From assembly GCF_030936135.1 (NCBI RefSeq), contig NC_082597.1:76614495-76678494 (forward strand): DNA of 64,000 nucleotides, in the 5' to 3' direction. Positions within the stretch are counted from its first letter, which is position 1. Every line of letters starts with the position of its first letter. The notes under the pieces were generated by a model. It was not told the origin of the DNA. It did not search any database and was given only the letters and a program-made list of their open reading frames with translations. The translations under genes and the position numbers were made by a program. The DNA is from Gavia stellata. Taxonomy: Eukaryota > Chordata > Aves > Gaviiformes > Gaviidae. Positions 34,415 through 46,400 of this stretch are shown here, in pieces.

Positions 34415-35488
34415 TCACTGCTGTTCGTAGTCCTTCTTCATGATATCGTACGTGGCAGGGCAGAAGTGAGAATGCAGCTGAGCCAGCAAAGCCTGGGATG
34501 TGATCTCTAGCCTTGTCCCTTGGCTCTTCTTGTTCCATACATGCACTGCATAGGTGTTATTAAAGAGGTGGTGAAGTTCTGAGGAGCTGACCACTTCAAA
34601 GTATTTCTTCCAGTCCTGCCACCGAATGGGATAAAAAGCCTCACGGGGCAGAGCACTCACTCCTTTGCAGCTCGTACTGCTCCGAAGACTCCTGATGGAG
34701 CACCACTTCTTGAAGACACGTGTTAGGAGCTGTGGGCCCTGGTGCCCCCAGATCCAGCTGTTGTAGTTCTCCACAAAGTCTTTCATGCAAAGCTCCATGA
34801 ACTTGTGTTTGGGCTTAAAGGACAGAAAGGCCCCGTTCAGTACATACTTGGACTGGGTACCAAGCACATTGGTGAGGTTCTTCAAGTTCTTAAGCACAAT
34901 GAAGTCTGTGTCCAGGTAGATGCCACCGAATTTCCACATGATGGCAATTCTGCAGGCGTCAGACAGGACAGGTAAGAAATAAGGCTCCCAGCGCTGCTGA
35001 GCCTGCAAGTACCACTTTGCCAGAGGTGTTCCAGAGAAAAGCTCTGGCAAGTCCAGGGGACGGATTTCCACGTTGGGGAAGCAGCTCAGCAACGAGAAGC
35101 CCCAGTGGTTGGGTAACGAGGCGTTACCGTTTGCCAAGCCTTTCATGAGCACCACGACCCTTGTCCCAGGGTGCGTCCTGGCCGCTGACTCCACAGAGCA
35201 TGTGAACAGGTAACTTGGGTTAGTTCGCTCCGAGGTCTCCACAAAAAACACATCCCCTGGGGCAGGAGGGGGCCCACTGGCAGTGGGACGGGGAGGAGAA
35301 GGCACAGAGTGAGCACAGCGGATTTCAACAGGCAAGCTGTAGACCTGGGCCCTGCCCTTAGAGTCTTCCGTGATTCTCCAGTACAACACGATGGAAGCAA
35401 ATGACATGAACTTAAAGGTGAGGATAAACAGAGCCCTGAGCTTGTGGCTCAGCACCACCCTGGTCAGTTTTAGCAGGCAGCTGGGCAT
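34415..35488 (-). CDS. A4GALT: Alpha-1,4-galactosyltransferase (Gb3/P1 synthase), copy 2
   Basis: A single coding exon of 357 residues (human 353). It is a Golgi type II membrane enzyme that transfers galactose from UDP-Gal in alpha-1,4 linkage to terminal beta-galactose. It has one hydrophobic segment at about residues 18-37, a Pro-rich stem, DTD at 193-195, sequons N122 (NAS) and N204 (NLT) at the human N121 and N203 positions, and Q212 at the human Q211 position that governs acceptor range. The GHQGPQLLTRVFKKW block is unchanged from human, so this copy looks orthodox and functional. The ATG at 35488 aligns with the start of copy 1 and has A at -3. Two in-frame ATGs in the same exon (35509 and 35497) could add 7 or 3 residues. 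The exon starts at 35542 after CTCCCCTTCAG. Confidence 0.95.
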   Translation of the reverse strand: MPSCLLKLTRVVLSHKLRALFILTFKFMSFASIVLYWRITEDSKGRAQVYSLPVEIRCAHSVPSPPRPTASGPPPAPGDVFFVETSERTNPSYLFTCSVESAARTHPGTRVVVLMKGLANGNASLPNHWGFSLLSCFPNVEIRPLDLPELFSGTPLAKWYLQAQQRWEPYFLPVLSDACRIAIMWKFGGIYLDTDFIVLKNLKNLTNVLGTQSKYVLNGAFLSFKPKHKFMELCMKDFVENYNSWIWGHQGPQLLTRVFKKWCSIRSLRSSTSCKGVSALPREAFYPIRWQDWKKYFEVVSSSELHHLFNNTYAVHVWNKKSQGTRLEITSQALLAQLHSHFCPATYDIMKKDYEQQ

Positions 35489-35542
35489 CCTGAGCATTCT
35501 TGCTCCCATCAGAGCCTGCTCTTCCAAGACAACCGTTGTGAT
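35489..35542 (-). other. A4GALT: 5' UTR end and splice acceptor of A4GALT copy 2
   Basis: This is homologous to 25093-25147. The acceptor CCTCCCCTTCAG precedes ATCACAACGG at 35542. It carries two in-frame ATGs that copy 1 lacks or has mutated. Confidence 0.75.
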
Positions 35543-35766
35543 CTGAAGGGGAGGAAAGAAGAAAAAGACATTGACAGGGAAGGCAACAGACCATGAGTCT
35601 CAGGACAGTACTATGGCAGAGCTGCATGCTGAACTCTCCTTCATGCCGGCATGCTTGAATTATGCATTTAGGTCATCTTTAAAAAAGCACCCTGGCTTCT
35701 CCACGCTGCCACAGTGCCCACAGGGCCCCATCAAAAACCACAGTCCATGTTCAAGTTGTGAGGTTA

Positions 35767-37057
35767 TGTGACGAAGCTCATCTGCACACCCACAAAAAGC
35801 TCAGAGAGAGACAATAGCAGGAGGGGGACCTCAAATATACCCTGCCAGGCTACTCCCAGGCCCATCAGCCCATCAAAGGCCCATCTGCCCAAGCCCAGAG
35901 GAGCACAGGAGCACAATGGCAGGCGGGATCCCAGATCAAGGACTCGGGAGGAACCAGCACCTTGTCTGGGCCCCTCCCAGGGCTGTCCCAGTGTTCAGGC
36001 ATGAAACCCATCACCACAGTCACCAGAAGCAGCTCTCCAGATCACCTTTCGGGCTAAGGGGGTCAGTGCCTAGGGGTGGGACATATTATAAGGTGCAGGA
36101 GAAGAACAGTTTGGAATCACACAGGACTTACGAGATACTTAGCAAAGGAACCAAAGGCAGGGCAAGGGAGGGGCTTAGGTGATTTTGCGAGGAACAAGAG
36201 TGGGAAAATAGAGATGTAAGGGAATAACAAGGGCCAGACATAGGTAAATAGCTTGCTGGTCAGTATGCTTGTCTGGCTGTGCCCTGCGCCGGGATCAGCG
36301 CAATGTCTCTTGTCATCTTATTAAATTCCTTTCTGATGCTTTCCTGGGTGAGGGCTTTCAATTCTGTGTGCGTATCGAGGTGTGAATGCAGCAACTGGGG
36401 TCAGACCACGGGTCAGAGGGCCGATGTGTGCCAGCAACTGGAGTGAGTGTGGGTGTGCAAGTGTGCAACGGCTAGCAAAGATCAAGTGGACCAGCCTGTG
36501 AGTATGCAAAGTGGCCTGGGAGCCAGGAGCATGAGTGGGTCCCTAAGGGTCAGCTCTGGGTGTGAAAGCACCTGTATGTCTCCAAGGGAGAGAGTACAGG
36601 AGGGTCGGCTATGGGACATGGAAAGTCCTGGCCAGCTGTGTGTGTGTGTTTGACGGTTTGTACCAGCAACTGGAGTAGGACTGGAGCCTTGGGGACTTGT
36701 ATGTCCAGGTGCCAGCAACTAGTGAGACTGGGATCCAGGGGCAGCTACTGGGCTGAATGTCTAAGCCCAGCTGCTGGAGGGATCCGCCTTGTACATACAT
36801 CTACGTATACTCTCACTTGTGGACTTCCATCCTGTCCAGCCAGAGAGGGGAGCAGGATGAAGCTGTTAGTGCTGCCTATGTTCATGTGGGTGCTCTGAGT
36901 GTCTGCCTGTGATCTGTACGGCCAGCCATGTATATGTACATATATACACGTAGTGTAAACGTATGCTTTGTGTGCGTGTGCCTGCTGAATACATCTTCAG
37001 CCTCACTACTGTCTGGACATGGAGCAGCAGCAGTCTCACCTCTCTCAGGCTGTTGCA
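35767..37057 (+). mobile_element. LTR-like dispersed repeat, copy 2 (insertion upstream of A4GALT copy 2)
   Basis: The about 1.3-kb segment interrupts sequence that is continuous upstream of A4GALT copy 1, so it is an insertion. It contains TATTATAAGG (36084), ATTAAA (36320) and a GT-rich right half, and it probably ends in CA at 37057. Ends are approximate; no clear target-site duplication was found. The right 0.9 kb is shared with the element in CYB5R3 intron 1. Four versions of CAGCAACT(G/A) recur at about 36387, 36432, 36663 and 36711. No protein is encoded. The LTR identity is inferred from the TATA and poly(A) layout. Confidence 0.5.
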
Positions 37058-37084
37058 TCTGGTATGATATATCGTCCTTTAGCA

Positions 37085-37520
37085 AAAATTACTCTCCTTC
37101 AAAAACAAAATAGGGTCAAATCGCCCCCTTTGTTTATCACAAACCAAGACTGACCCTTACTCCCCTGGATGCATACTGTGCTTGCCACTTGTAAGGAAAT
37201 ACAGCACTTACTCCATTTTATCTTCATCAGTCCATTATTTTCAAATCAGACATGTACAGGAAGAATCCTAGATACTAGGATTTTAGATTCTCTTTTGTCG
37301 TCCAGTTTGCTGCTACTACACTAATGATCCTGACACCTGACAGTGAGTGGGACAGCTGCTTCTGAGGTGTTTCACTTCCCCAGAGAATAACCACCTGCCA
37401 GCCTTCCCCAAAACTGAGAACTCATCTAAAACCCCGGTGCTATCATCTGTTTCTGTCAAGAGGTCTCAGCTCCCAGAATCACAGAATGGTACTTGTTTCC
37501 CTTCCATTTATTCCTCGATA
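37085..37520 (-). other. Duplicated flank upstream of A4GALT copy 2 (distal part)
   Basis: This resumes the homology with the copy-1 flank after the insertion. AAACCAAGACTGA, GCTTGCCACTTG, CCTTCCCCAAAAC and TCAAGAGG(C/T)CTCAG are shared with 25.37-25.83 kb. Confidence 0.7.
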
Positions 37521-39404
37521 ACTACCCTGTGTGCTGTATTTGCTACAAAGCTCTGCAACATGGTAGTATTTACTGTTTCCTTCATACGGCACCTCTGTTC
37601 TTGACCATGCTCTTAATTTTATATTTAAGCCTCTAGACTTAAAGTACTTAACCCCTTCCTTCACTGAAAAAGATCATATTTTTCCCTTCTTTCACCATTT
37701 AAAACCACACTTTGTGAAAGAGAATTGAACATTACGACTGTTAAGCCTTTAGTACAGCAGTCATCTTTAAAAGACACACTCTCCTCTTTTCCCACCTATT
37801 CTACCCACAGAGCCAGACCTTCTCTAGCAGTACGCTCAAGTGTAGGGGGACACCTATATACCCTCCTGTCAGGCAGTTGAGCTGGGATACATAGTGCTAT
37901 TTCTGCTTTTACAAGCCTGGTGCGACTGTCCTGGCCAGCCCCCAAGTTTAGATCCCTGAAGTCCAAAGCATAGATTTAACTGTAAAGAGGTATGTTGCAG
38001 CAGATGAGAGAGTGGAGCTGAGTTTATCTCCCAGAAAGTCCAACAGTTTTTCACAGTCTGAAATAAGGTGTGTCAATGCACACAGTTTAATTGAAGGGCA
38101 CGGTCATCAATATGCCAATCCCTTCCTCAAAGCCTGCAGAGTCAAAGTGGCTCTTAAGTGTGCCAGGCTCTTAATAAAGAAAAAAAACAGTAAGGTTTCA
38201 TGAGGAATATACTCTTTAAAGAAAAAAAAAATTCTCTGAAAGATGCAAAACATTTTAGTGTCTTCTCTGCTTTAATCCATTTCCCTTTTGGTGTAAGTCT
38301 GCATAATTTAAAAGAAATAAAATCAATACAATCCAACAGTAAAAACAGAAGTTTTGTGAGACAAATCAAAAATGTGCAGAATGTAATAGAGAACTACATT
38401 ATGCCTGCTACAGATAGCTATGGGTCAGCTTAATAACAGAACAGAATTTTCCATTTCAGATTAATCATTCTTCAGTTGAAAAGAAGAAAAATCTCAGTGG
38501 AGATTTTCTATCTCTCAATTTTTTTCCTCCATTTGAACAAAAGCTTTATCATCCTATGATTTTTCAACACATCTTCAGTCTCTCAGAGAGACTGCTTTGG
38601 AGCATTTCTATTCTACCTGTAGACAATGACACATCATCTGGCTGGTAGCACCGGGCACTGGCACGCCTGAGAATGGCCACATCACAGTGAGCTGCCCTTC
38701 CCTGCCGTACCCTCTGCTTTCTTCAGACTCTAACAGGGTAACACACCCTTTCTTTCCATATAGTTGCACGAAATGGCAAGACCCTGCCATCTTCCCTCCC
38801 TCTGTTCTTTCACTTTTCTATCGCTCCACTTGTGGTTGGAAGGAAGAAGAGTGAGGGAGTGAGATTTTCTTTAACCACATTACACCTGGAGTACACAGTA
38901 TAGTTACTGCTAGGCTAGTAGTACTGCACCAGCAAACAGTTTGGGGATGGGGGTAAAGAGATGGCTATGCAACTCCACCCTGCAGAAACAGCACATCAGT
39001 GGCAAAAGTTTACTCCAGCTCTGCCCCACAATGAATCTTTTCCAGCCTGAATATAAGGGTTTGCAAATAAAACTGCATCTGTTCTATAGCTTTTGCCTAC
39101 AACTTGTTCAAAGATCACCACTTGTGAACATCTGCAACTGGCTGGTGCTGGCCCTTCTCTAGAAAACTGTACTCGGGAAAATGCCAAAGTGCCGACACAG
39201 CAACACAGGGGTATGCCAGTCTCACACATGGAGAGAGGAAACTCTACCCAGATTATGTCCACACGGGGTTTGTACTGCTTGGCCATGTCATTGCTAAACC
39301 ACTTTACATCCCAGCATAAGGAGTATACTGCCATAGGCAAAACATTCTTGACTTGTGGAATTTCACTTAATTTATTACAAATTAACATAAACTTTTAATT
39401 AATG
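37521..39404. other. Upstream/intronic region, nothing recognised
   Basis: Probably intron of A4GALT if the 48-kb CpG island is its promoter. There is an A-rich patch near 38.2 kb. No coding feature was recognised. Confidence 0.55.
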
Positions 39405-40405
39405 ATTCAGGTACTGGGGGCAGGGGGAGACACACGACACGACGGACTACCAACCAACAATTAAACACGTTGGGAAACATCTTTCCCCCCCCATCCCCAG
39501 GCTCATCTTCAGTCCAACACGTCTCCTCCTCCCTTCCTAGTCTCAACTTCCCTTGTTTTCACTGTGGGTTACACTCAGTCTGTCCCAATTCCTTCGGTGA
39601 GGCAAGAGGAGACAAAGGAGGTTGTGGGTCAGTCCTTAACAGTTTCTTTTGGCTGCTTCTTGCATCTCACTTTTCCCCCACTGCTCCTTGCTTCTTACTG
39701 CTCCTCTGCTCCAGCATGGGTCCTCCACAGCCTGCAGTCCCCTGGTGTGTACCTGCCCTGGCACAGGTTCGCCATGGGCCACAGTCCCTCAGTGGTGTCC
39801 CTGCCCCAGCATGGGTCACAGCCCCTCAAGGGTACCTCCTCCAGCACAGAACACCTCCTTCCAAGAGAGCATCTCCAGCCATGCACCCAACAATGTCCCC
39901 TTCCACACGTCTCCTCCACTTCTTCCTCCCTTTACTCCAGATGTGTCTCTTCACATATCTCCTCGCATCTCCTTTTGCATGTCCTCATCTCCTCTCATAT
40001 CTCCTCCTGTGTCTCCTTTTAGTTGCCCTCACACATGTCCTTTTGTCCCTCCTGCCACATGTCACCTTTTCATGTCCTTTTTTGTGACTCCTCATGTCTC
40101 CTTTTCTGCATCCTCAGATCTCTCCTCCCATGTTGTCCTCATGTGTGCCCTTTTGTGTCTCCTCTCATGTCCCCTTTCTGCAAGTCCTGTCCCTAGCAGC
40201 TCCCGCCCTTTCTTGAACAGGTTCGAGCAGAGGCCCCGTGTGCTGCTCTGACCGGTTGCAGTTTTGGTGTGCAATGGGCTGGTTTCGCCTGTTTTGGAGC
40301 TGGCAGCTCATGACCCCTTTCCACACAGGTCACCCCTGCAGCCCCCAGCTCCCCACACCCTGCCAGTTATGCCTGATACAGAGTACCTTGTAATGTTTAA
40401 ATACA
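39405..40405. mobile_element. Avian ERV/LTR-like repeat with pyrimidine-rich array
   Basis: The segment matches my recollection of a common bird ERV-type repeat: a CAGGGGGAGACACACGACAC start, the CAATTCCTTCGGTGAGGCAA block, repeated CAGCATGGGTC(C/A) units followed by CTCCACAGCCTGCAG or ACAGCCCCTCA, and a right end with TTTGGAGCTGGCAGCT and TCACCCCTGCAGCCCC. The middle (about 39.89-40.19 kb) is a degenerate array of TCCTCATGTCTCCTTTTG-like units. Open frames of about 150-205 codons on the plus strand come from this stop-poor pyrimidine tract and are not genes. Orientation was not determined. Confidence 0.6.
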
Positions 40406-43348
40406 GAGAAGTCCCTAGCTTTTTTTTTTTCCCCCCTGTAAGGGTGAAATCTGGATTTGGATGTTGCATTACCAACTAGTGAACAGTTCTGCATTACCTA
40501 GTGCAAACAAAAGCGGTTATAAAACCCATTAGGTAGTCCAGGTTACCGACTTCCTGAACAACTCATGTATTTATTGACCTTTGCGGTAACATCTGCTTCC
40601 AAAAGTTCCCTGTATAAGCCTTTAGAAAAGTTTGTTTAGAAACAAACAAAGAAAATGAGTGAGCATAAGTGACACGACATCATTTACCTACTTCCAATGC
40701 AAAGGGCTTGCCAACAATTTACTGATGGCTTCACGTTCCAGAGAACTCATTTTATGATTTGCTCAAGCCTGTCAACAGCATACCCTAAACGTCTCCTTAG
40801 CACATGCTAAATGACTCTCTACCAGTTAAGCAGGAAGGTAAGGACATCCCAGCACTGCCACCCCATCTGTACGTCCTTCTCCAGAAAGCAAGGCTTTGTG
40901 TTGCAGCTAAAACAACCTAAGGAGAAATTTCCAACAAAAGGGGGATTCTCTCAGGTATCCGAGGCAGAAAATTCTGCCTACAAAATAAATACGAAGCTTT
41001 TTTGATGGTTTAGCTCCCACAGAACAGCTCGACTGAAGCACAAGTCTTGGGAAAACTGAGGGAAGGTGGTTAAGAGAGCACTATCACCCCCTTAACACTT
41101 CTCCCTTACGAGCAGTGGGGAGACAGCAATGTCCCTGTTTGATTTCTTTTAAAGATACTCAGCAGCTGAACAGGACAGAAATATCTCAGGCAGTAAATAG
41201 GTGCAGCAGATTACAACAGCTGTTCCAGCAACAACAGTGAAAGCACCAGGGAAACCACAGGCTCCTCCATGGCAGTGCAAACACCTCTAGGGCTAGAGCA
41301 AAAGCTCCATTTCTTCCTAGCATGTCTGCTGAAGTCTTCTCTGAACCTACAAGATGGTTGATGGCGATATACCACTGAAGTCCCATCTAGCAATTTCAAT
41401 TGATGAAACAAAACAAAAGGAAATGACCACAGGCAAAGAAATGACTGCCACACCAATGCAAACACGCACCTGCGTTTGCTTAAAATTCACTCATGTTTTT
41501 ACTTTAAAAGGTGCTTTGTGACTAAAATGCAAAGCAAACACTAATAAGCTCTGAGCAAGGGAGCTTCCTGACCCTGTCAGAAAGAGGCACTTTAAGACTT
41601 TGCTGGGACAATGCAGAGATGATTGAGAGGCAAACAGGTCCCACAGCAGTGACAGTAAAGAGCCAAGTCCTCCCTCACGGAAACCAGGCTGCATTTTTCC
41701 CTGGGGCAGGGGACAGATCTGTTGAGTTCATTTACTGTGATGCACACACCAAGGAATAAACCTGTTTGTTCTTTTGAAGTACCTTTAGTATAGTACTTTC
41801 TGTGCAGGATGGTGTGCCGCACCCCAGCATCAATCACAACATCCATCCCACGAAATGGCCTTCACTTGCTGCCAGATACCTCCTTCTATTTGAGCCCCGA
41901 TGGTTAGTTAACCATGGCTGAAGCAATATGCTGTTGGCTCAGCAAGGCACAGAGCACGCCATTCAAGAGTTTCCACGTGGCAGACAGGGCTGCAATTCAC
42001 TGAAGGAGGTATAATAGAAGTTTAGAGCATTTCTACATGGGTCAGGTAAAGTGCTTGTTTCAAATGCTTTGTTAAGTAAGATCCCTAATACTGAGTCCAG
42101 GATGTTTTCACAGATTAACATTAGAAAAGATCCAAAGTCTTCTTGCTGCTGCTTCATGGAGAAGGTCAAATCCATAATTCCATTTCTCTCTGATGACAGA
42201 TTTTAGCCCTTGCTTTTTTTTTTTTCTCAGAAAGCCATGACAAGTTTTTTGGGCAGTGCACCTTTTCCTCTAAAAGCTGCCAGAAACATAATTCACAAGA
42301 AAACACACAAAATCTTAAAATCTCAAACTAGTATCAAAGAAGAATTGTCAAGGTAGACTTTTAAGTAACATTTGGTGCACCAAAATTAAATATATTAAGC
42401 TTGAATCTAGAGCTAAGGGAATTTAGAATAACCAGTGGGTGTAATTCCCATCAAACACATTTGGTGTTAAGGCACCCTTAAGTATAATTTAAAAAAAAAA
42501 AAAAAAGCTGCTGAAAGTTTACATAAATCAGTTCCCAGTTACTGTGTTTCAGAGCAGCTACAGATAACGCATTTCCTTCCTTTCAAGCACAATGGAAAAT
42601 TAAAGCTTGCAAAGCTTTCATCAAGAACAAATTAGGAAAAAAACCAGATCTACAGACTATGCGAATTGTCAAAGCAAAGTGTACAGTGTCTTTCAGTCCA
42701 AAGACCATACACAACACTGCTCTGCACGGTCCCTTCTGCTTTTATCCCTGCGCTCTTTCAGGTTTAGCACATTTGCCAAGAACAGCAAGCAGGAAGTCAC
42801 TATGTGCCGTGGAGAGTTATGGTCAAGAGCAGCCTCCAGAAATACTTGGAATAGGCAGCCCGCAGCAGAAAGGCGGACGAAGGACTCGCGTTTGGAGCTG
42901 TGCTTTTTGGTTCTGCCCCCGTGCTACAGATTATATGGAAGCGGATGCAGGTCAGTTTGTATGAAGCCATTCACACGATCACAGCCTAAGGGGAAACACG
43001 GTGGCCTTTCCAAAGAGTACACCAGGTACCATAGTTAACATATTTAAAATGCCTTGACCTTTTACACAACCTGAATCTAAGTTAAAGCTTCCTGCTTATT
43101 AAGGCTTCCCCCAATACTAATACTGTACATATGAAACACCAAGGGATAATGCATTTGATTCTGTTCACTTCTCCATGATAATATGCTATTTTCACTTAGT
43201 TCAACCAGGGCGTATCAGGATCATACGTAACCTCCCTGAACGCACTCGTTTTAAAATTCAACGCTGTTCACGCTCCACATGGCATTCACACAGAGAATTT
43301 AGCTACCTGATCTAGAGCAGAGATTTCTAATATTGAAATCACGACTGC
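40406..43348. other. No gene recognised
   Basis: AT-rich sequence with T11 and A16 runs near 42.21 and 42.49 kb. No exon with family resemblance was found. Confidence 0.55.
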
Positions 43349-43398
43349 CTGCTCAAATAAACACAGGGCTGAACTGCTCAAACAAATACAGGGCTGAA
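43349..43398. repeat. 25-bp tandem duplication
   Basis: Two 25-bp units starting CTGCTCAAA and ending ACAGGGCTGAA, with two differences. Confidence 0.88.
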
Positions 43399-43429
43399 GG
43401 GGAAGGGGCATTTCGGACTTGCAGCTTCC

Positions 43430-46400
43430 CCAAAGCCTTCCAGGCAGCTCGGCAGGTGTGAGCAGCGCCTCTGCGGCGAGGCCACCACGGTGTGGGGCGG
43501 GAGGGCCCACTGGTGAGTATCTGCTCCTCACCCCCCCACACGCCTTGCCCGCTCCGGCACACCTCAGGTCATCCAAAAAGCCCCAGGAAGCTTCATTTTC
43601 TTTCTAACTTTACGAAAAGCTGTTGCTAGTCTTTAGACTCTTTATTGAAATACAAGACTCCGCCTGTCCTTGCAAGGATCTCAGATGATCTCGAGTATTT
43701 CTTAGTGACGCTTCAAAAGCACAAGTAAAACGCTACAGCCTGGTGTCTTCCTGAGATTTCTATGCCTATTTCATGAATAAAGTGTTAAGATTTACTTGCA
43801 CCTGACAGACACAACAGCAGAACATACTGCAAAGCCCCAGCACCAGGTATTGTACAGCTGGCCAGCGCTCCCAGCTGCAGAGCACAGCACCCCAGCGATG
43901 TGGGAGCTGTAACCAACCTGCCTCCCAACTCAAAAAGTCCTGTGGTAATTCGAAGGACACCCCTCATTTTCTTTTTTTGAACCTCCATCCCTCCTTCATG
44001 GTGGGCCATAGCCCCTTCACTTCCTCATCGCAGGTGCACCATCCCACACGTTGCTCTGTTCCACACCTTCCTCCCCGCTCTGCCATGGCCCTTGAGCCCA
44101 GCACAGGAGACACCGGGAACAGCAGCTATGGAGGACGGCTTCAGGAATCAGAGATGGCAACAGCAAGCATCACCAACCCAGAAACCTTGAGCTGTGAGGC
44201 AGGACAGAAGATGGAACTGCTGAACAGAGCAGACAGCACTGTACGAGGCAGATGGGTTGCAGGTAGGGAACTGGGAAGGAGCTGAGAAACGTGGAGAGGG
44301 CTTTTAAGCTGAGGCTCTTGCCCCTGACATTGCAGCCATGCCTGCGTCTGGCCCCGTACCCCATTGATCCCGACCCTGCCCCATGGACTGACCCCCAGCC
44401 TGGCCACAGAGCTGCCTCACCCCTGTGGCCAGACCTCATGTGGGGCTCCTGGCTGAGCCCGCTGCACCCCAGGGCTGCCCCATTCAGCTCACAGGGGCTG
44501 GCATGGGTCGGGGAGGGCCTGCCTGGCCCCCTCATTCCCCAGCAACCGCCGTGCCTCCCCAGTGTACTGGGGTAACACCATAGAGCATCAGGGTGCTGGG
44601 CTCCACTGCGCCGAACCAAGGTGCCTGGGGGGTGGAGTGGTGACGGGTTTCATCCTGGTGGGAGCACCAAGCGATGCAACGAGTGCAGCAGAGCGAGGAA
44701 AGATGCCAGGGACACTGCCAGGCACAAAAGGGAGCAGAAGGATTTATGGACAGACCTGGGTAGAGAAAGGCTGCCAAAATCAGGAACCCAGCTACAGTGC
44801 ATAGTCAGAACGGTATCTCCTTCCCCCCAAAATAGTACACGAGTATCTTATTCAGCACCCTGTCAAGAAAAGTTTCCCAACACTTGTTTTTACAGCTTAG
44901 CATTTGGGTCTTCTTTAACTGAAAGGAGCAGGTTTTGCACCTCACAGCTTTTAGCTTTCAAGAAATAGACCACACAAACCCTTCATCAATATTGAAAAGA
45001 AAAGAGAAGGCACAATTTGGCTGTGGAAAGCTGCTGGAAAGGACAAACAGACAAAAGGGACAGGTGCTAGCAGTAGATCAGCTAGCAAACTGGTAACAGC
45101 TCTTTGCCACCAACAGCTTCCAAATAGTAGTTTCCTATTACTGCGTGTTTGCAGAAAGCCATGCACACTCATTGTATAAAAGGGCTGGAAACTCTGTATA
45201 AAATTTAAGTCCAAACACTATTTTAACCCTCACAGCTCAAGCAAATACTGGCACGTGGCTAGAAAAGGAGCAGCTCTTTGGAAGGACGAGCACATACAGG
45301 AGACTGCAAGAATACGGAAGTCAGAACAATGCCTGCTCAGGAAGCGAGCAAATCCTGTTAATCATCAGTATTAGTGCTGCCTACAAGCTTATGCAAGGGC
45401 TTCACAGCAGACCCTGCAAAACAGAGAGAAGGCACTGGAGATACTGTCCTCTTCCACAGCGAGGTCAGTCATACATGACTGGGCATTCAGCAGCATTAAC
45501 AAGTGAAGAGTCAGAGCCTATCAGAGCATACTAATGATTAAAAAACCTCAAGCCTAATAGGCCAGTGTATAGTGATTTTTCCTTTCCCTAATCTGGACAA
45601 TGCTTTCTTTCTCTGTTTTTAAAATCCAGAGACATGCTGGAGAGGAAAGATGGTCCAACAGCAGACCATTACACATGGATTCAAGGATTTCTATTTAACT
45701 TGCTGCTCTGGAACAGGTTTCTTACAGGCCAAGAAGTATGTCACTTACTTAAAACTAAAGCATAAAATCTCACCTCCACCTTGAAATCATGGTGAAGTAG
45801 ATGTCTAATTTTCTCCAAGGATCTCAGGGGACTGTTTTTCTGTCTCTAACACAACTTTCCTTCCGTGAACATGGAAGAATTACTTTCCTCCCTCGACGGA
45901 GCCACTGCAAGGCTGAACATACTCGAGATCGGGAGATATTAACCCATGTGTCTTGCACAGATGGGAGGTTTTGCACAATTATACAAAACATACAATGAGA
46001 ACATTTTCCTTTTTATCTGAAAAACCTAAAGATTAACAAGATTGTATTTAATCTTTCGCTCGCAGAGGAGCGGTTGGTTCACAATGCCGTAATCCTCATT
46101 TAAACTGTTGGGCAGAGTTCCCAGCCCCAGTTTAAGATAACTGTAAAAGCCAGTAGAGACAAGCAAAGAAATGAGTTACGAGCAAAGAAGCAAGTTGGTA
46201 ACATGTCACCTGTTTCCCAGTGAAAGCACCACCCAAAATAAGATTCGTGAATGTGTTCTGGAATCTGAATGACCCAGTAATGTAAGGGGTTTTACGTGTT
46301 CGTTTGGGCGGGAGTGCCTGTGGAAAAAAAAAACCAAGCCCCGGTGAGAGCAGAGAATGACATCTGAAAACCAGAAGACACAGTCCAAGCTTTTAACAAG

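Noticed and set aside
35489-35527. Start of A4GALT copy 2 at 35527
   Set aside because: That codon is TTG, not ATG. Real ATGs are at 35509, 35497 and 35488, and the last aligns with copy 1.
37475-37492. AGAATCACAGAATGGTA as a CR1 3' end
   Set aside because: Only about 17 bp resemble the terminal repeat and no CR1 body follows.
39470-40251. Plus-strand open frames of 150-205 codons
   Set aside because: They lie in a pyrimidine-rich repeat array where stop codons are rare. All three frames are open and Ser/Pro/Leu-rich.
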